Assembly: GCA_022592435.1 (NCBI GenBank)
Contig: JABYQS010000030.1
Coordinates: 124,001-188,000 of the forward strand
Length of the DNA: 64,000 nt
Source: Cerioporus squamosus
Taxonomy: Eukaryota; Basidiomycota; Agaricomycetes; Polyporales; Polyporaceae
Direction of reading: 5' to 3'
Numbering within the stretch: position 1 is the first letter of the stretch; the number at the start of each line of letters is the position of its first letter. The notes beneath the pieces were generated by a model. That model searched no databases and was not told the origin of the DNA. It was given only the letters and a program-made list of their open reading frames with translations. Positions 1 to 11,200 of the stretch are shown in pieces. Position numbers and translations under genes: made by a program.

Positions 1-155
1 GCCTCGCTCAAGGGGACAAGTTGTGAGCCATCGCTTGAATGGCTATATGCATTCGGGACTGATGTTTCCTGCAGCGTCTTCCAAGACAAAATCTCACCAA
101 CACACACGCGACCTTGCAGCATTACTGCCTGGCCCCGGAGGACTTCAATTCCGAG
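1..155 (+). pseudogene. MDR relic r1 (left-edge fragment)
   Basis: This fragment at the window edge matches the end of exon 1 and all of exon 2 of the MDR family. Bases 1-22 encode LAQGDK and are followed by a GT donor at 23, an AG acceptor at 72-74 and a second exon at 75-155. That exon encodes NTHATLQHYCL in one frame, the counterpart of NEQATFQQYCL in copy B1. It is 81 nt long instead of the 79 nt of intact B and D copies, so the reading frame breaks inside it. No exon 3 (the IPDN-SFDEAAS segment) follows. The upstream part lies outside the window, so a longer remnant may exist to the left. Confidence 0.6.
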
Positions 156-1068
156 GTGCGTAAGCGGTAATCCGTTGGATGTCTGGTATGGCTCTTTGTT
201 CATGGCATTGTTCCCGACCCCGATGCATCCCGAATGTGGCGTCGCCCTCCAGAGAGAGACGAGTTACGCCTTGCGATAGCTTTCAGCCGGCATCCTCTTC
301 GAAGGACACGCTCTGTGAGGGATGTTCAAACTTCACAGTGACCGCCCATGCCCACCTCCCTGCAACCGGCAACTTGAAACAGGTCGCTCTTCCTCCGGAG
401 CCTCGCGGACTATATCCTGAATGTAGGGTCGCCATACAATATTCTCATACCAGCGAAAGTCGTTAAGCAAGCGCCGCTCCGTAAAAGCTCGTATACGATG
501 CGCGAGGTATCCGTGGTCAACGTCCGTCCTTATAACAGCGGACGGTGACTTACAAGCGCGTAAGCAGCTGTGGTCGACTCGGATGGTCGGTTCCCGTTCG
601 TTCCTACATATCGTCGATGGCGTTACGTGTTCATGCGCTACTCTACGTGGGTCGTTGACTTGTTGCGCCTATGCCACTGTGACCTCCGAGGCGCGCATAC
701 CGCAGGCACGATGATGTCTCGGAGCGCACGAGGTAGGTGAGAACACCTAGAGGATGCGACCATGGTTAACCTCGCTCCCACTAGGCGATGCATTCGTCAG
801 CGAGCCCGATCGCCCCTCCAAATCTGGCAATAGTCTGGTGTCCGATGCTCCGTACCCACATACAACTCCGATGGCCGCACCCAGACGTCGCACGCGCTCT
901 CACTTGCGCGTCCGGGCCCTCCTCCCATTCGAGCCCCAGTATCACCAGCCCGTGTCCGATCCGTTCGCTGAACGATCGCAGCGCCATTGCGACGCATAAG
1001 TACTTAAGGACAGACCACGAGGAACGAACTCTCTCCATACACCACCGCGATCGCACACAAGTACTACG
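156..1068. other. intergenic stretch without a supported gene
   Basis: I see no exon of a recognisable protein between the edge relic and MDR gene A1. Long frames here lack family motifs and overlap one another on both strands. The promoter of A1 must lie in the right-hand part, but I see no clear TATA box. Confidence 0.5.
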
Positions 1069-2333
1069 ATGGCCCCTACAACGCAAAAGATTCTTGGCGT
1101 CCCCGAGCCTGCCGCGCCATGGAAGATCTACGAGGACTGGCCCGTGCCCGCGCCTGGCCCGAAGGACGTGCTCCTCAAGGTCGTCGCTGCGGCTCTCAAT
1201 CCCGCAGATTGGGGCATCCAGTCCGCGCCGACCAAACCGCCGATGGTCACAGAGTACCCGTTCATCGGCGGCCTTGACGGCGCGGGGATCGTTGAGGAGG
1301 TCGGGGCGGAGGTCACGAACTTCGCGAAGGGAGACAAGGTGCTCTTCCCTGGCGGGTTTACGCAGGACAGGGCGACGTTCAAACAGTACACTTTGGCACC
1401 TGCGACGAACGTCGCGAAGGTGCGTCTGTTCTGCACGGAGTGGCGATGGCCCTTGCACCTGCTGACGCGCGCGACGTGCAGATCCCGGACAACCTCTCGT
1501 TCGAGCAGGCTGCGTCCGTCCCACTCTGTGTCGCGACCGTCGCCGCTGGCATCTGGGCACACGAGCCCGGCGCTAGCTCTCTCGGCTTCCCGGCGCCTTG
1601 GGAAGAGGGCGGTCTGACCAAGTTCAAGGGCAAGGCAGCCTTCATCTCCGGGGGCTCTTCCTCTGTCGGACAGTACGGTATGTCGTCTGCGCGCAATCTC
1701 GACGATCCGCCATTGCTGACACTTCTGTCCTAGCGATCCAGCTGGCGAGGATTCAAGGCTTCTCGCCCATCATCGCCACCTCCTCGCTCAAGCACGCCGA
1801 CTACCTCAAGTCCCTCGGGGCCACGCACGTGCTCGACCGCTCCTCGCCGCCTGCGGACATCCTCGCGGAGCTGCCAAAGCTCACTGGGGGCCAGCCGATC
1901 GTATACGCGTACGACGCGATCTCAGTGGCGGAGACGCAGCACCTCGCGTACGACGCGCTCGCGCCGGAGGGTTCGCTCGTCCTCGTGCACCCGTTCTCGA
2001 CGGAGATCCTCGCGGAGAAGGTGCAGCGCGATGGCGGGTCGAAGAAGATCGCGCGGCCGTATGCGAGCTTGCAGTGGCCGGGGAACGTCAAGCTCGGGGA
2101 GGAGCTGTATGCGAGGCTGACGGAGTGGCTTGAGAAGGGCATCCTGGTGGTATGTATTCATCTCCTTTGTCACCGTGTGCGCGTAGAGGCTGATAAGAAT
2201 GCTCTGTGTGCAGCCGAACAGGGTCGAGATCCTCCCGAACGGTCTTGCTGGGATCCCGGAAGGACTGGAGCGAATGAAGAACAAGCAGGTCAGCGGAACC
2301 AAGCTCATCGCGCATCCCCAGGAGACCGCATGA
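1069..2333 (+). CDS. CipB-like MDR oxidoreductase, copy A1
   Basis: This encodes a predicted 360-residue zinc-independent medium-chain dehydrogenase/reductase of the CipB/ToxD/enoyl-reductase type. Exons are 1069-1419, 1482-1677, 1734-2149 and 2214-2333; all junctions are GT-AG and keep frame. The N-terminal GroES-like fold carries PGPKDVLLKVVAAALNPADW and GLDGAGIVEEVG. The NAD(P)-binding Rossmann motif GGSSSVGQY lies at about residues 174-182, followed by the family stretches SLGATHVLDR and LPNGLAGIP. No GHE zinc-ligand motif is present. The protein is expected to be soluble and cytosolic; its substrate cannot be told from sequence. Exon sizes (196, 416, 120) equal those of A2 at 25.4-26.8 kb, its closest relative here. 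The open frame and clean splicing suggest a functional gene. Confidence 0.9.
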
Positions 2334-2514
2334 TGATGGTAGATGCAACGAGTGCAGCGCGGACCGCATATTCGATGTACGATAGGTTGCAGCGGTAACT
2401 GAGGGTTTTTGATCGTCTCGGTAAATGACAAGAGCAGTGTGCATTGTGAGTAAGGTTCACTGTCACTGTAGGTGTACGCTACAAGAGCGATCCTTTCGCA
2501 AAAGAACGCTATAG

Positions 2515-2965
2515 ATCGATCCGAATGACCATGTCCATAAGTTCTCGTGGTAAGTGATACCGACCGCTCGAAGTGTTGGACAGACGCTGATGTGGAACCG
2601 AAGGGAACTGAGGAGAAGTGGCGCAGCCACCGAATGTTCTACTGCATAGGACAACGGAAGCAAAGCGTGTCGATCCAGGTCGATCCCAACTTTGGCCACC
2701 TCTGGACTGCGCTTCCAGAATCATTTGTCAGCGATCTCGCCGTGAGTTATCTCCGATGTCGCAGTTGTTCCCAACCACACTTACTCATCCCGAACGCACC
2801 ATCACTTCCTTCGAGCCCGGGATTCCCAAGCGACGACTTAACCATTCCGTCTATGGCCCGGCAACGAGCCAGCTGCAGGTGAGCGCCACCCCAACTCCGA
2901 GTGTGTATGACACTGGCGACATGTCGCTGAACATCTCGCACACCCTCGCAGAGGTTGACGACATC
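2515..2965 (-). repeat. duplicated upstream module, copy 1
   Basis: This noncoding segment upstream of MDR gene B1 is the inverted counterpart of 22685-23120, which lies upstream of B2. Reading the two against each other by eye gives long runs of identity, for example around the shared word gatcgctgacaaat, with small indels. Part of it recurs again at 26885-27070. It sits between the A1 stop and the B1 start and was probably duplicated together with B1. It may be the B1 promoter or an older repeat carried along. Confidence 0.75.
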
Positions 2966-2991
2966 CAGTGGGACGTAGGGCTTTCCTGGCG

Positions 2992-3000
2992 GTATATATT
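2992..3000 (+). promoter_or_regulatory. TATA-like element of MDR gene B1
   Basis: The run gtatatatt lies about 90 bases before the B1 start codon at 3091, a common spacing for a fungal TATA box with a short leader. It is the only such run in the proximal upstream region. Confidence 0.5.
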
Positions 3001-3090
3001 TCAGCGACGCAAGCCAGCCAACAGGTCTCTCCAGCCCCAATCTTCAAACCCACAGTCCTCCTCGTTTGTTACCATCCATCTTCCAACCCC

Positions 3091-4574
3091 ATGTCCGGAA
3101 CGCAGAAAGCCCTGTACCTCCCCGCTCGCGCAGGCAAGTGGGTCGTCGGCGAGGCCCCCATCTACCGCCCGGGCCCCAAGGACGTCCTCGTGAAGGTCGT
3201 AGCGGCGGGCCTGAACCCGCTCGACTGGAAGCTCGTCGACACGCCCTTCTCCGTCTTCATCCCGTCGTACCCCTTCATCTCCGGCTCGGACGGCGCTGGG
3301 ATCGTCGAGGAGGTCGGTGCGGAGGTCACCACGCTCGTCAAAGGCGATAAGATGTACGTATGCACGGTCCATGTGATCGTACACGCTTCACTGCTACTTC
3401 GTCCGGCGTTGCCTTCTGAGCGGAATTGCGCGTTCATGCCCTATGGACGTGAAGCGTGCGTCCAGGACAGAAGGCCACGAAGGATAGAAGGAGCAGAAGC
3501 GCGAAATGACTGAGACGAGACTTCATCTGACTGACTATGGACGCACAGTCTCTTCCAGGGCTACTTCGCCAACGAACAGGCAACATTCCAGCAGTACTGT
3601 CTCGTGGAGGCCGCCCTCGCGGCGAAGGTTTGTCCGCCTCCCGTAGCTGGTCTCGAATGTCACGCTGACCGATTCCGTTGTGCAGATCCCGGACAACATC
3701 TCGTTCGACGAGGCCGCCTCCGTCCCGCTCGGCCTGGGCACCGTCGTGCTCGCGCTCTACAACCACGCCCAGAAGGAGGATCAAGCCCTGCGCTTCACCC
3801 CCAGGAACGACAGGTCTGCCCGCCTCACCCCTCCCTGGGCCGAAGGCGGCACGACCAAATACGCCGGCAAGGCCGCCTTCATCATCGGCGGCGCGTCCTC
3901 CGTCGGGCAATACGGTACGTGCATATGCTCGTCGACCATCCCCAGAGTTCATACATACCTATACTTACTGACCGTCCGTCCGCCAGCCATCCAAGTCGCC
4001 AAGCTCGCCAACTTCTCGCCTATCATCACCACCGCCTCCCCGCACAACACCGCCTACCTCACCTCTCTCGGCGCCACGCACATCGTCGACCGCGCCCTCG
4101 ACCCCTCCGCCATCCTCGCTGAGCTCCCCAAGCTCGCCGCCGGCAAGCCCATCGAGCTCGTCTTCGACTCCATCGCCCTCCCCGAGACCCAGGTGCTCGC
4201 GTACCAGGCCGCCGCCCCGGGCGCGAACGTGATCCTCCTCCTGCCGGACGTCATCCCCGCCGAGGTCAAGAAGCCCGAGGACGGGAAGCGTGTCACGGGT
4301 GTCGCCGGGAACGTGCACTTCCCGGACACCAGGGCGTGCGGCGAGGAGCTGTTCGCGCGGCTGACGGAGTGGCTCAAGAAGGGCATCATCAAGGTCAGTG
4401 TGCCAGGTTTGAGAGTGGAGAGCGTCCTGGCTGACAGTGGACGCGTTGACACAGCCGAACAAGGTCGAGGTGCTGCCCAACGGCCTCGCAGGCATCCCGG
4501 ACGGCCTGGCGAGGCTCGAAGCCGGGAAGGTCAGCGCGACCAAGCTCATCGCCCGTCCTCAGGAGACTCCTTGA
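3091..4574 (+). CDS. CipB-like MDR oxidoreductase, copy B1
   Basis: This encodes a 365-residue MDR protein of the same family as A1. Exons are 3091-3353, 3549-3627, 3686-3914, 3987-4393 and 4455-4574, all with GT-AG junctions in frame. The N terminus MSGTQKALYL defines subgroup B. The catalytic GroES-like part shows PGPKDVLVKVVAAGLNPLDW and GSDGAGIVEEVG, and the nucleotide-binding motif GGASSVGQY is at about residues 182-190. The first intron (195 nt) falls after GDK and is much longer than the others, which are 58-72 nt. Compared with A1 there is one extra intron. The last exon of 120 nt encodes the conserved tail from PNKVEVLPNGLAG to RPQETP. The gene is intact and is the template against which the lesions of B2 and B3 are visible. 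Confidence 0.9.
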
Positions 4575-4807
4575 GGGAGTGATTGCATCCCCGCCATTCG
4601 GATCTACCCCGGGAAAGGATGGAGCTCTAACAGTCTTGTACCATCCTCAGTCTTGTTCAGGAGACTCAGATGAATCTTCATGCTTCAACTTACCTCACTC
4701 TACTGCTCGTTTGCGGGATTGGCTGGTGCGGTTCGCCGCAGACGATGATTGAATGGAAAAGGCACTTCACAGTAGATTACAAACAACCTCAACGGGGGTT
4801 ACATCTC

Positions 4808-6045
4808 TCACTCGGTCTCGGAGGGGTGGACTACCAACTTCGAAGCGCTGACTTGATTGGCCTTCAGCTTCTGCAGTCCGACGGTGACTCCGCCCAAACC
4901 TCCCGGAATCACCTCGACGTTGACCGGCTAATGATGCGGGCGTTGCAAATTAGCGAGTCGATTCCTTCCGAGTTCGGCGAACCAGCTCACCTTGATATCA
5001 CCGGACTCCAGGAGCGCAGGGAGTGCACGCCACAACGTCTTGCTAAAATCCTGGTTGTGCGGGAAATGGACTATCCCATGAATCTGAGTAACGATGCGTC
5101 CCTCGCTCGTCTGCTTGACCGCTTCGGGGAGCACGACGACCAGCTTGCCGCCTGGAGCGAGCAGCCCATACGCCGCCCTCTGTGTCTCAGGGAGCGAGAT
5201 CGCGTCGTACACGGCGGAGACCAGCCCTCCCGCGAGCTTCGTCACTTCTGCGCGGAGCGTGTCCGCGGAGAGGTTGCGGTCGAGGACGTGCGTCGCTCCA
5301 TACGATTTGACTAGCTCTGCGTTCTTGAGGGAGGCGGTGGTGATGATGGGTGAGAAGCCGGACAACTTGGCCAGCTGAATTGCTGTGGGAAGCACAAGAG
5401 ATTATGGTGAGCGAACCATCTAGAAAGACACGGGTATAAGCGACACGCACCGAGCGATCCAACGACACTGGATCCACCGATGACCACGAGTGGAACGCCA
5501 GCATACTTGCCCCTACCGCCCTCGACCCAAGGAGCGACGAACTTCGTGACTCCCTGCGGGTGGTACAACCCGATGCCAGCGGTGGCGACGGCAAGCGGGA
5601 CGGTGGCGGCTTGATCGAAAGAGACCTTCTCAGGAATCTGTTCCGATGTCTGTCAGCTTCACGTTCATCTACCACAGCCAGTAATGTAACGCCAGTAGCT
5701 CACCTTGGCAGCAAGGTCAGCAGTAATCAAGGTATACTCCTGGTAGCCTGCACGATCGTTCTCGAGGAAGCCTTCGTACAGGACGCGATCGCCCTTCTTG
5801 AGCGAGGTGACGCCTTCACCCACCGCCTCGACGACACCAGCGGCGTCGAGGCCGATGATGGCCGGGTACTTCTCAATGAAGAGCCCGACGGCTTGGATCT
5901 TCCAGTCGACGGGGTTCAGTCCGACAGCTGCGTTCTTGACGAGGACGTCGCCCGGACCAGGCTTGGGAACGTCACGGGTCTCCACAGTGAAGTTGCCCTG
6001 CTTGGTCGGCAGGAAGAGGGCCTTCTGTTGAGCAGGAGTAGACAT
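4808..6045 (-). CDS. CipB-like MDR oxidoreductase, copy C1
   Basis: This is a 346-residue MDR protein on the minus strand. Exons are 6045-5704, 5637-5451, 5382-4991 and 4927-4808, all in frame with GT-AG borders. It begins MSTPAQQKALFLPTKQGNF and shows GLDAAGVVEAVG, IPEKVSFDQAATVPLAVAT and the Rossmann motif GGSSVVGSL at about residues 168-176. The start at 6045 was chosen because it fits the family N terminus, although the frame stays open further upstream. Its tail-to-tail neighbour B1 ends 233 bases away, so the two genes converge. It is closest to C2 at 23.9 kb, with which it shares the 187 nt second exon. No lesion is visible. Confidence 0.9.
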
Positions 6046-6130
6046 GGTGAGAGGGTAGTACTTATGTGGTCGGAGACGGGAAAAGAGTGAGTTCGTGGGG
6101 TTGGCGATAGAGTTTGCCCGGAGATACGCA

Positions 6131-6140
6131 CCTCTTATAC
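6131..6140 (-). promoter_or_regulatory. TATA-like element of MDR gene C1
   Basis: On the minus strand this reads gtataagagg, about 90 bases before the C1 start codon. The spacing matches that of the TATA-like runs before B1, D1 and D2. Confidence 0.45.
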
Positions 6141-7077
6141 GTCTGAGTACTACAAATTCTGACTGCGCGATTCCACACATCCTGCGCATTCGCTATAGCA
6201 CGCTCATTGCGCAATCAGATTGAGGGCAACGGGAGATCACCGCTCCCTGTCACTCCAGTCGACACGAGACAGCCTAGCGCAGGCACGAGATGCCCTCGAC
6301 TGGTCTGGTAAACCACAACTGAATAAGCAAACCACCCATAGGGCAGTGCCACCGAGAACGCGAATCTAGATTTGGTTCACGGGAGACGTGGCTACTGTGC
6401 GTGTGAAGTGGGTTTGTCAGGACATTATCTCGCTCGCGGCTTGCTTGACGAGCGTTCGAGCTGCCGGCGGTGACGAGTACCCAACGGCAGCGGTAATTTG
6501 ATGGAGACTCTCGGCGTCGCTGTGATATTGGCCTTTGATCTGTCGAGGTATTATTAGTCTGGCGGAGGTAGCACTTGAGCAGACAGGCGCCGTGGCGCCC
6601 CGACGTGAGGCCGCGGTGAGCAAATCACCTACTCGCGCAACCCGCGTGTTCCCAATAATCGTTGCACGGCCCAACATAGAACAGTAGTAGCTCTTCCAAA
6701 GTCTAAGATCATAGCAAAGTATCGCGAGATCACTCACATCGGAATATTACCATGTGCTTGAGATTCGAGATGAACAGCGTTCCAGTGGTGGCCCGGGAGA
6801 AGCTGCCTCGATTCCGAGCACACGCATGCCATGTGTAAGCTGTTACAAGGTATTATATGGTTCCATTGCGGGTATCGATACGAGGAAATCTGACACAGTA
6901 AGCAGTAGGCGACAACATGAACGATAAGAGGGTATAACACATGTCCGACGCACATAAATTAAAATATAACGGTCCATCTTCGTCATCCCAAGTCGTCATG
7001 CGGAAGGATAGAGTTCGTCACGGTCATAACATCGTCAAGGCAGGCGTGGCGACGACACACGCCAGCCGCTGTCCGCC
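6141..7077. other. intergenic stretch without a supported gene
   Basis: No open frame here shows a recognisable domain, and no tRNA-like fold was seen. It separates the C1 promoter from the 3' end of the Hsp20-like gene. Confidence 0.5.
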
Positions 7078-8218
7078 TCATTGCGAGTATATGAGCGGCT
7101 GGGGGAGGCCCTCTCCGTCGGGGCGCCGCCGCACATGGATCACGAGCTGGCCCGCCTCGAACACGGCGCGCACGGACGTCATGTCCACGTCCGCAGGGGA
7201 GAACAACACTTCCCATTCGTAGTGCGCTGGAGCGGGCACGAGGCGTAAGCACCGTACATCATACTTGTATGCCTTCATCTCCCTCGCATGCGGGTCCACA
7301 AGAACGCGAGCGGAAGAAGGGGGTAAGAGGAAGAATGTACTCACAGTCGTGCTCTCGATGCCACAAGTCGGCGACTACCGCCAGCCGCGCACCCTTCTTT
7401 GCGGACACAGTCACCATCTCAGGCGCGAGACCCTCCGGGAGGAGAACCGCGAGCGTGTGTTGCGAGCGGGTCGAGTGGACCTGCATCGGCGGAGTCCGGG
7501 CAGGCGAGGGCGCGCGTCGCGCGTGTGCGATAGGCGACTCCGGGATGACTGCCGACGGATGCGGTGCTGGGGGCGCGAGACTGGGGGAGTGCAGCATAGT
7601 CGAGGACGGCAGACAAGCCAGCCCGGGGCTCAAGACAGGACCGGAGTACTCAGGTTGAGGCTGCAGCACGTCTGAAGACGGGATGGTCACCGGCGGAGGA
7701 GGCGGCATGGCACCCTTCAGATCCATCGCACTGGTCTTGTGTGTGGTTGTGTGCGAGGACGACGAGAATGAGCGAGAGCTGGGCGTCGCAGACGGCATTA
7801 GGAGAGAACAAGGTGTGGAAGGAGGCGCAGCAGGGTCGTCGCAAGGATTTATCGGCTCGTGTGCGCGGTGCTCGAGGGGCTGCTCCGCTGACAATGGCTT
7901 GGAAAGTGGAAGCGGGGAGAGCAATACGAGCGAGACAGCCCGTGGGGTCCTCGCGCACGTCTGGAAGGGCACTTGCGCCTGTGCTTGGGTATGAAGGAGA
8001 GCGTGCGCCTGCGCCTGCGCTTCAGACTCTACCCGTTCGAGGAGCAGCGATCCACCAATACTGGCGTCGACGGAGTCACTGGGCTGGGCGGAAGCGAGGA
8101 GAACGGTCGTATGAGAGGAGCTCGAGGATGAGTTGCAAGCCAGCACGGCGTTCATACTGGTGCTCGAGCGCAATCCAAGACCAGCTAGGAGGCCCGCATG
8201 TGCAGACGGGAGGCGCAA
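7078..8218 (-). CDS. Hsp20/alpha-crystallin-like domain protein with Ser/Pro-rich N terminus
   Basis: Two exons, 8218-7345 and 7226-7078, joined by a 118 nt GT-AG intron, give about 340 residues. Residues 1 to about 250 are low-complexity, rich in Ser, Pro and Ala. The C-terminal 80 residues look like a small heat-shock fold: HTLAVLLPEGLAPEMVTVSA, then VVADLWHREHD, then after the intron HYEWEVLFSPADVD and FEAGQLVIHVRRRP. The last part matches the beta-strand logic of alpha-crystallin domains (an ExxF/xVDM-type strand and a G-x-L-x-I-x-V motif). The acceptor was chosen because it alone keeps the frame into HYEWEV. The start codon is uncertain and further 5' exons are possible. A chaperone or adaptor role is inference from the fold only. 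Confidence 0.6.
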
Positions 8219-11200
8219 CGTGTTTGGTGCGATGCATTCTGCTGGGAAACATGAGTGGGGTAGGATGTGCGCGTGATGAGGTAATCACAACATAACATGC
8301 GCGACCTGAGTCCGTATGTTTCGAGCAGACCGGCCGGACGCGCCCATAGCTCGCGTAGCCGATTGTGCGAGTTATTTGTATGTACATACCGTTTGGTGTC
8401 GCAGGGCGGTGCGTGACCTGAGGCGCACGACCGAGCGCAGCGAAAGCCGCTGTCCTCCCGCCTCGTGTTGTCAGAGGCATGCTCGGCGCTCGCCTCGAGC
8501 AGAGTACGTCGGTCCTAGTAGGAAGCCGTGGTCCGGGGTCGTCCTGCGAGAGTGCATCCAGGCTTGAGAGGGTATAGCTAGCTCTAAGTGCTGGAGGATG
8601 GCCGGCGCATGTCGTCACCGGATAGACACGAGGCAGAATACTTCCGGAGACCCGGCGCGAGCACGCGGAGATCGACATAGCTACGGACAGGGACGGGGAA
8701 CAACCTGACCAGGGTCGACTTCTGGCGCAGTAGCGTGGTAATCGTGAACACCAGGAAGGGCTGCCAGAGCTTTGAGACCAGCGTGTCCGTTGACGAAGCG
8801 GGGAAGGCAATAGGCTACCAGAGCGCGGGAGTGAGGAGCAACCTGAGAGGGAGGCCGCAAGAAGTCGGGTCCCGGGTTAATGTGAGTGCAGGGAGGCTGA
8901 CGCGGCGGTGTTGGGATCTCGCCTACTATGGGCAAGCCTCAGGCTAGATTATGATCGTGACCGCCGCGAGGTGGCTGATAATCCGAGTTCAGACCGTGCG
9001 CCTCCCATGCACCGTTCATGATCGCCTCTTCGTGATGTCCCTGAGGAGCGTGAGCGGTTATGCGTTCGAGGAGTGGGGATGGAATGCTCTCCCCTAGCAG
9101 AAGATCCCGGGCTGGCGCGATCGCATTAGCGCGACTTATGTTGCCATTAAGTCCGAAGAGAACGACGCCATGTCTGCCTTAGGCATTCTTTCCGCGGACC
9201 CTGTAACCTTCTTGAATGAGCAGGTGCTCAAAGAACCTTCTGCAGGAGTCAATTGAAACGATAGGACAACCCTTGCGTCGACGCGTACAGTAAGTACAGC
9301 GAATGACATCAACTGCACCCACGGAGATTCTCACCTATGCTCCAATACCTCATGCTGAGTAGGGCATATGCAAGCACCACACCGCGAGAGTTGCGAATAG
9401 GATCCGAGAGGCGTCCTGACCTCTCAGCAATCTAAGCAAAGTGTCAGCCAGTCGGTGCTAGAAGAACAAGGTGAACACTCACGCATGATGGTGCTTCAGT
9501 GTCCCGGATGATGTTGGAATGCGTCTCCCCTGAACACCCAGCAGTCGCAGGAGAGGTGCGACCGGAAGGTTCGCGTGGCAAAAACATACTGAACGCCACA
9601 GGACCACCTGTTCGAAAGGATCAGCACATGTGAGACACCTGTTATGTAGGCTGCGCGGACATGATGGGAAGGGAACCTGACAGGCAAGCGTCCCGGATGA
9701 CCGCGAAGACTGCAGTTTCGCAAATCGATATCGTCGACCCGCACTCGCATATGAGTTCGACGCCTCACAAGAGGTTGGGGACTACACTGTCAATCATTCG
9801 AAGGACGGTCGTGCATGGAGCCTATGGGCACACGATCAGCCGGAGCAGGTGCAGGAAGGTTGGCTACGCACCGCTAGGCCCGCACAAAATGGCGAGGGAA
9901 GATCGTCGTCCTGTCCAACTCGCAGTCTGGGAGCTTTCCGAACGTTGCTGGGCTACGCCACCAGCTGCGAACATTGAAAGCAGCCCCATACGGAGGAGGG
10001 GCACCTGATCGACGTGGCGTGAGAGGTAGGTAAGTCGCGACGGTGGCTTGTGCGCTGGAGATCTCGGACTCTGTAGCAGATCAACGGAGAACGGGGCGGT
10101 TCAGCGAGGGGACGCGTCGGAGGCAGAAGAGATAGAGTTCGAACTTACCGTACCTAGCGGTGACTTATACCCCCGTATGTATCTCACCGTCGCGCTAGGC
10201 CATGGTGGTTCAAGCTGGTGCAAGCGCGGGCTATGGCAATTTGCACAAAACTTCAAGTCTTGAACGCGCCCGAGCCCGCAACAATGGTCAGTTGTGTACG
10301 AATGATGACACGACGGAGCAGAGAACAAACATGTCGTCAAGTCGAGCATGGCGGGTCGCATCAGATGATGGTCGAATGAGCCTGGTGATCTGCGCACACT
10401 GACTCCGGGCGCTTCCCTCCTCCTCCTCCTGCCCAGTCCACTCCCCAGTCCTGCCAAGTCCGGCGAGCCCCGAACGGGGGCATTGCGCAATATGTAAATC
10501 GCTTACAAGCGAGGGACCAGCTTGATTAGAACGTCGACATCGAGGGTACGGACTGCCAGTGATACCTCCTGTACACCATCATCAGTCATTCAATCGGTTC
10601 TTGGCCTCTGCAGGTTATGTTACTCGCTGAACTGATAGTCAACTCCTCACAGGTTACTCACCGTCGCAACGTCTGATCCTCCGATGCTTCCTCTGCGGCT
10701 GCCCAATTGTTCCGAACTTCGAGTCCAGGGAGTCAGGGACCGGCCTCAAGTCCAATTCGTCTCTTCGAACCCCGGAAGTGCCGAGCGAGTTCTGCGCGAG
10801 AGTGACCGAGGCGAAGAAACCCCTTCGTGACGGCCAGGACACAATTAGGACGAAATCACCGCAACCAGCAACGAGTCCGAGACTCCGTGCTCCCAAGTTG
10901 AGCAACGAAGCTGCTGGTCCGAGCTCACGATCAACGAGGGACCCCGCGGCAGCACTGGCGCATCCAATACGCGCATCTTCACACTTCGCTGCATGTGGAG
11001 TCGCGGAGCTCGAGCTGAAGTCGTCGACCTTGAGAAGCTGCGCACCACAGGAGCGAGCCCAAGCGAGCGAGCAAGGCAGTGAACTTCGCCTGCAGCCTGA
11101 GTCAGACTGGGGTAGACTGGGGTACGAATGCCTTGAGGCCTAGCTTGTCCGGCTCCGGTTGACGTCGCTCGCTCGGAGTCGCGCAGTCCGTAGCGTAGAG

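Noticed and set aside
4670..5314. 214-codon plus-strand frame at 4.7-5.3 kb
   Set aside because: It is the complement of MDR C1 exons 3 and 4 and has no support of its own.
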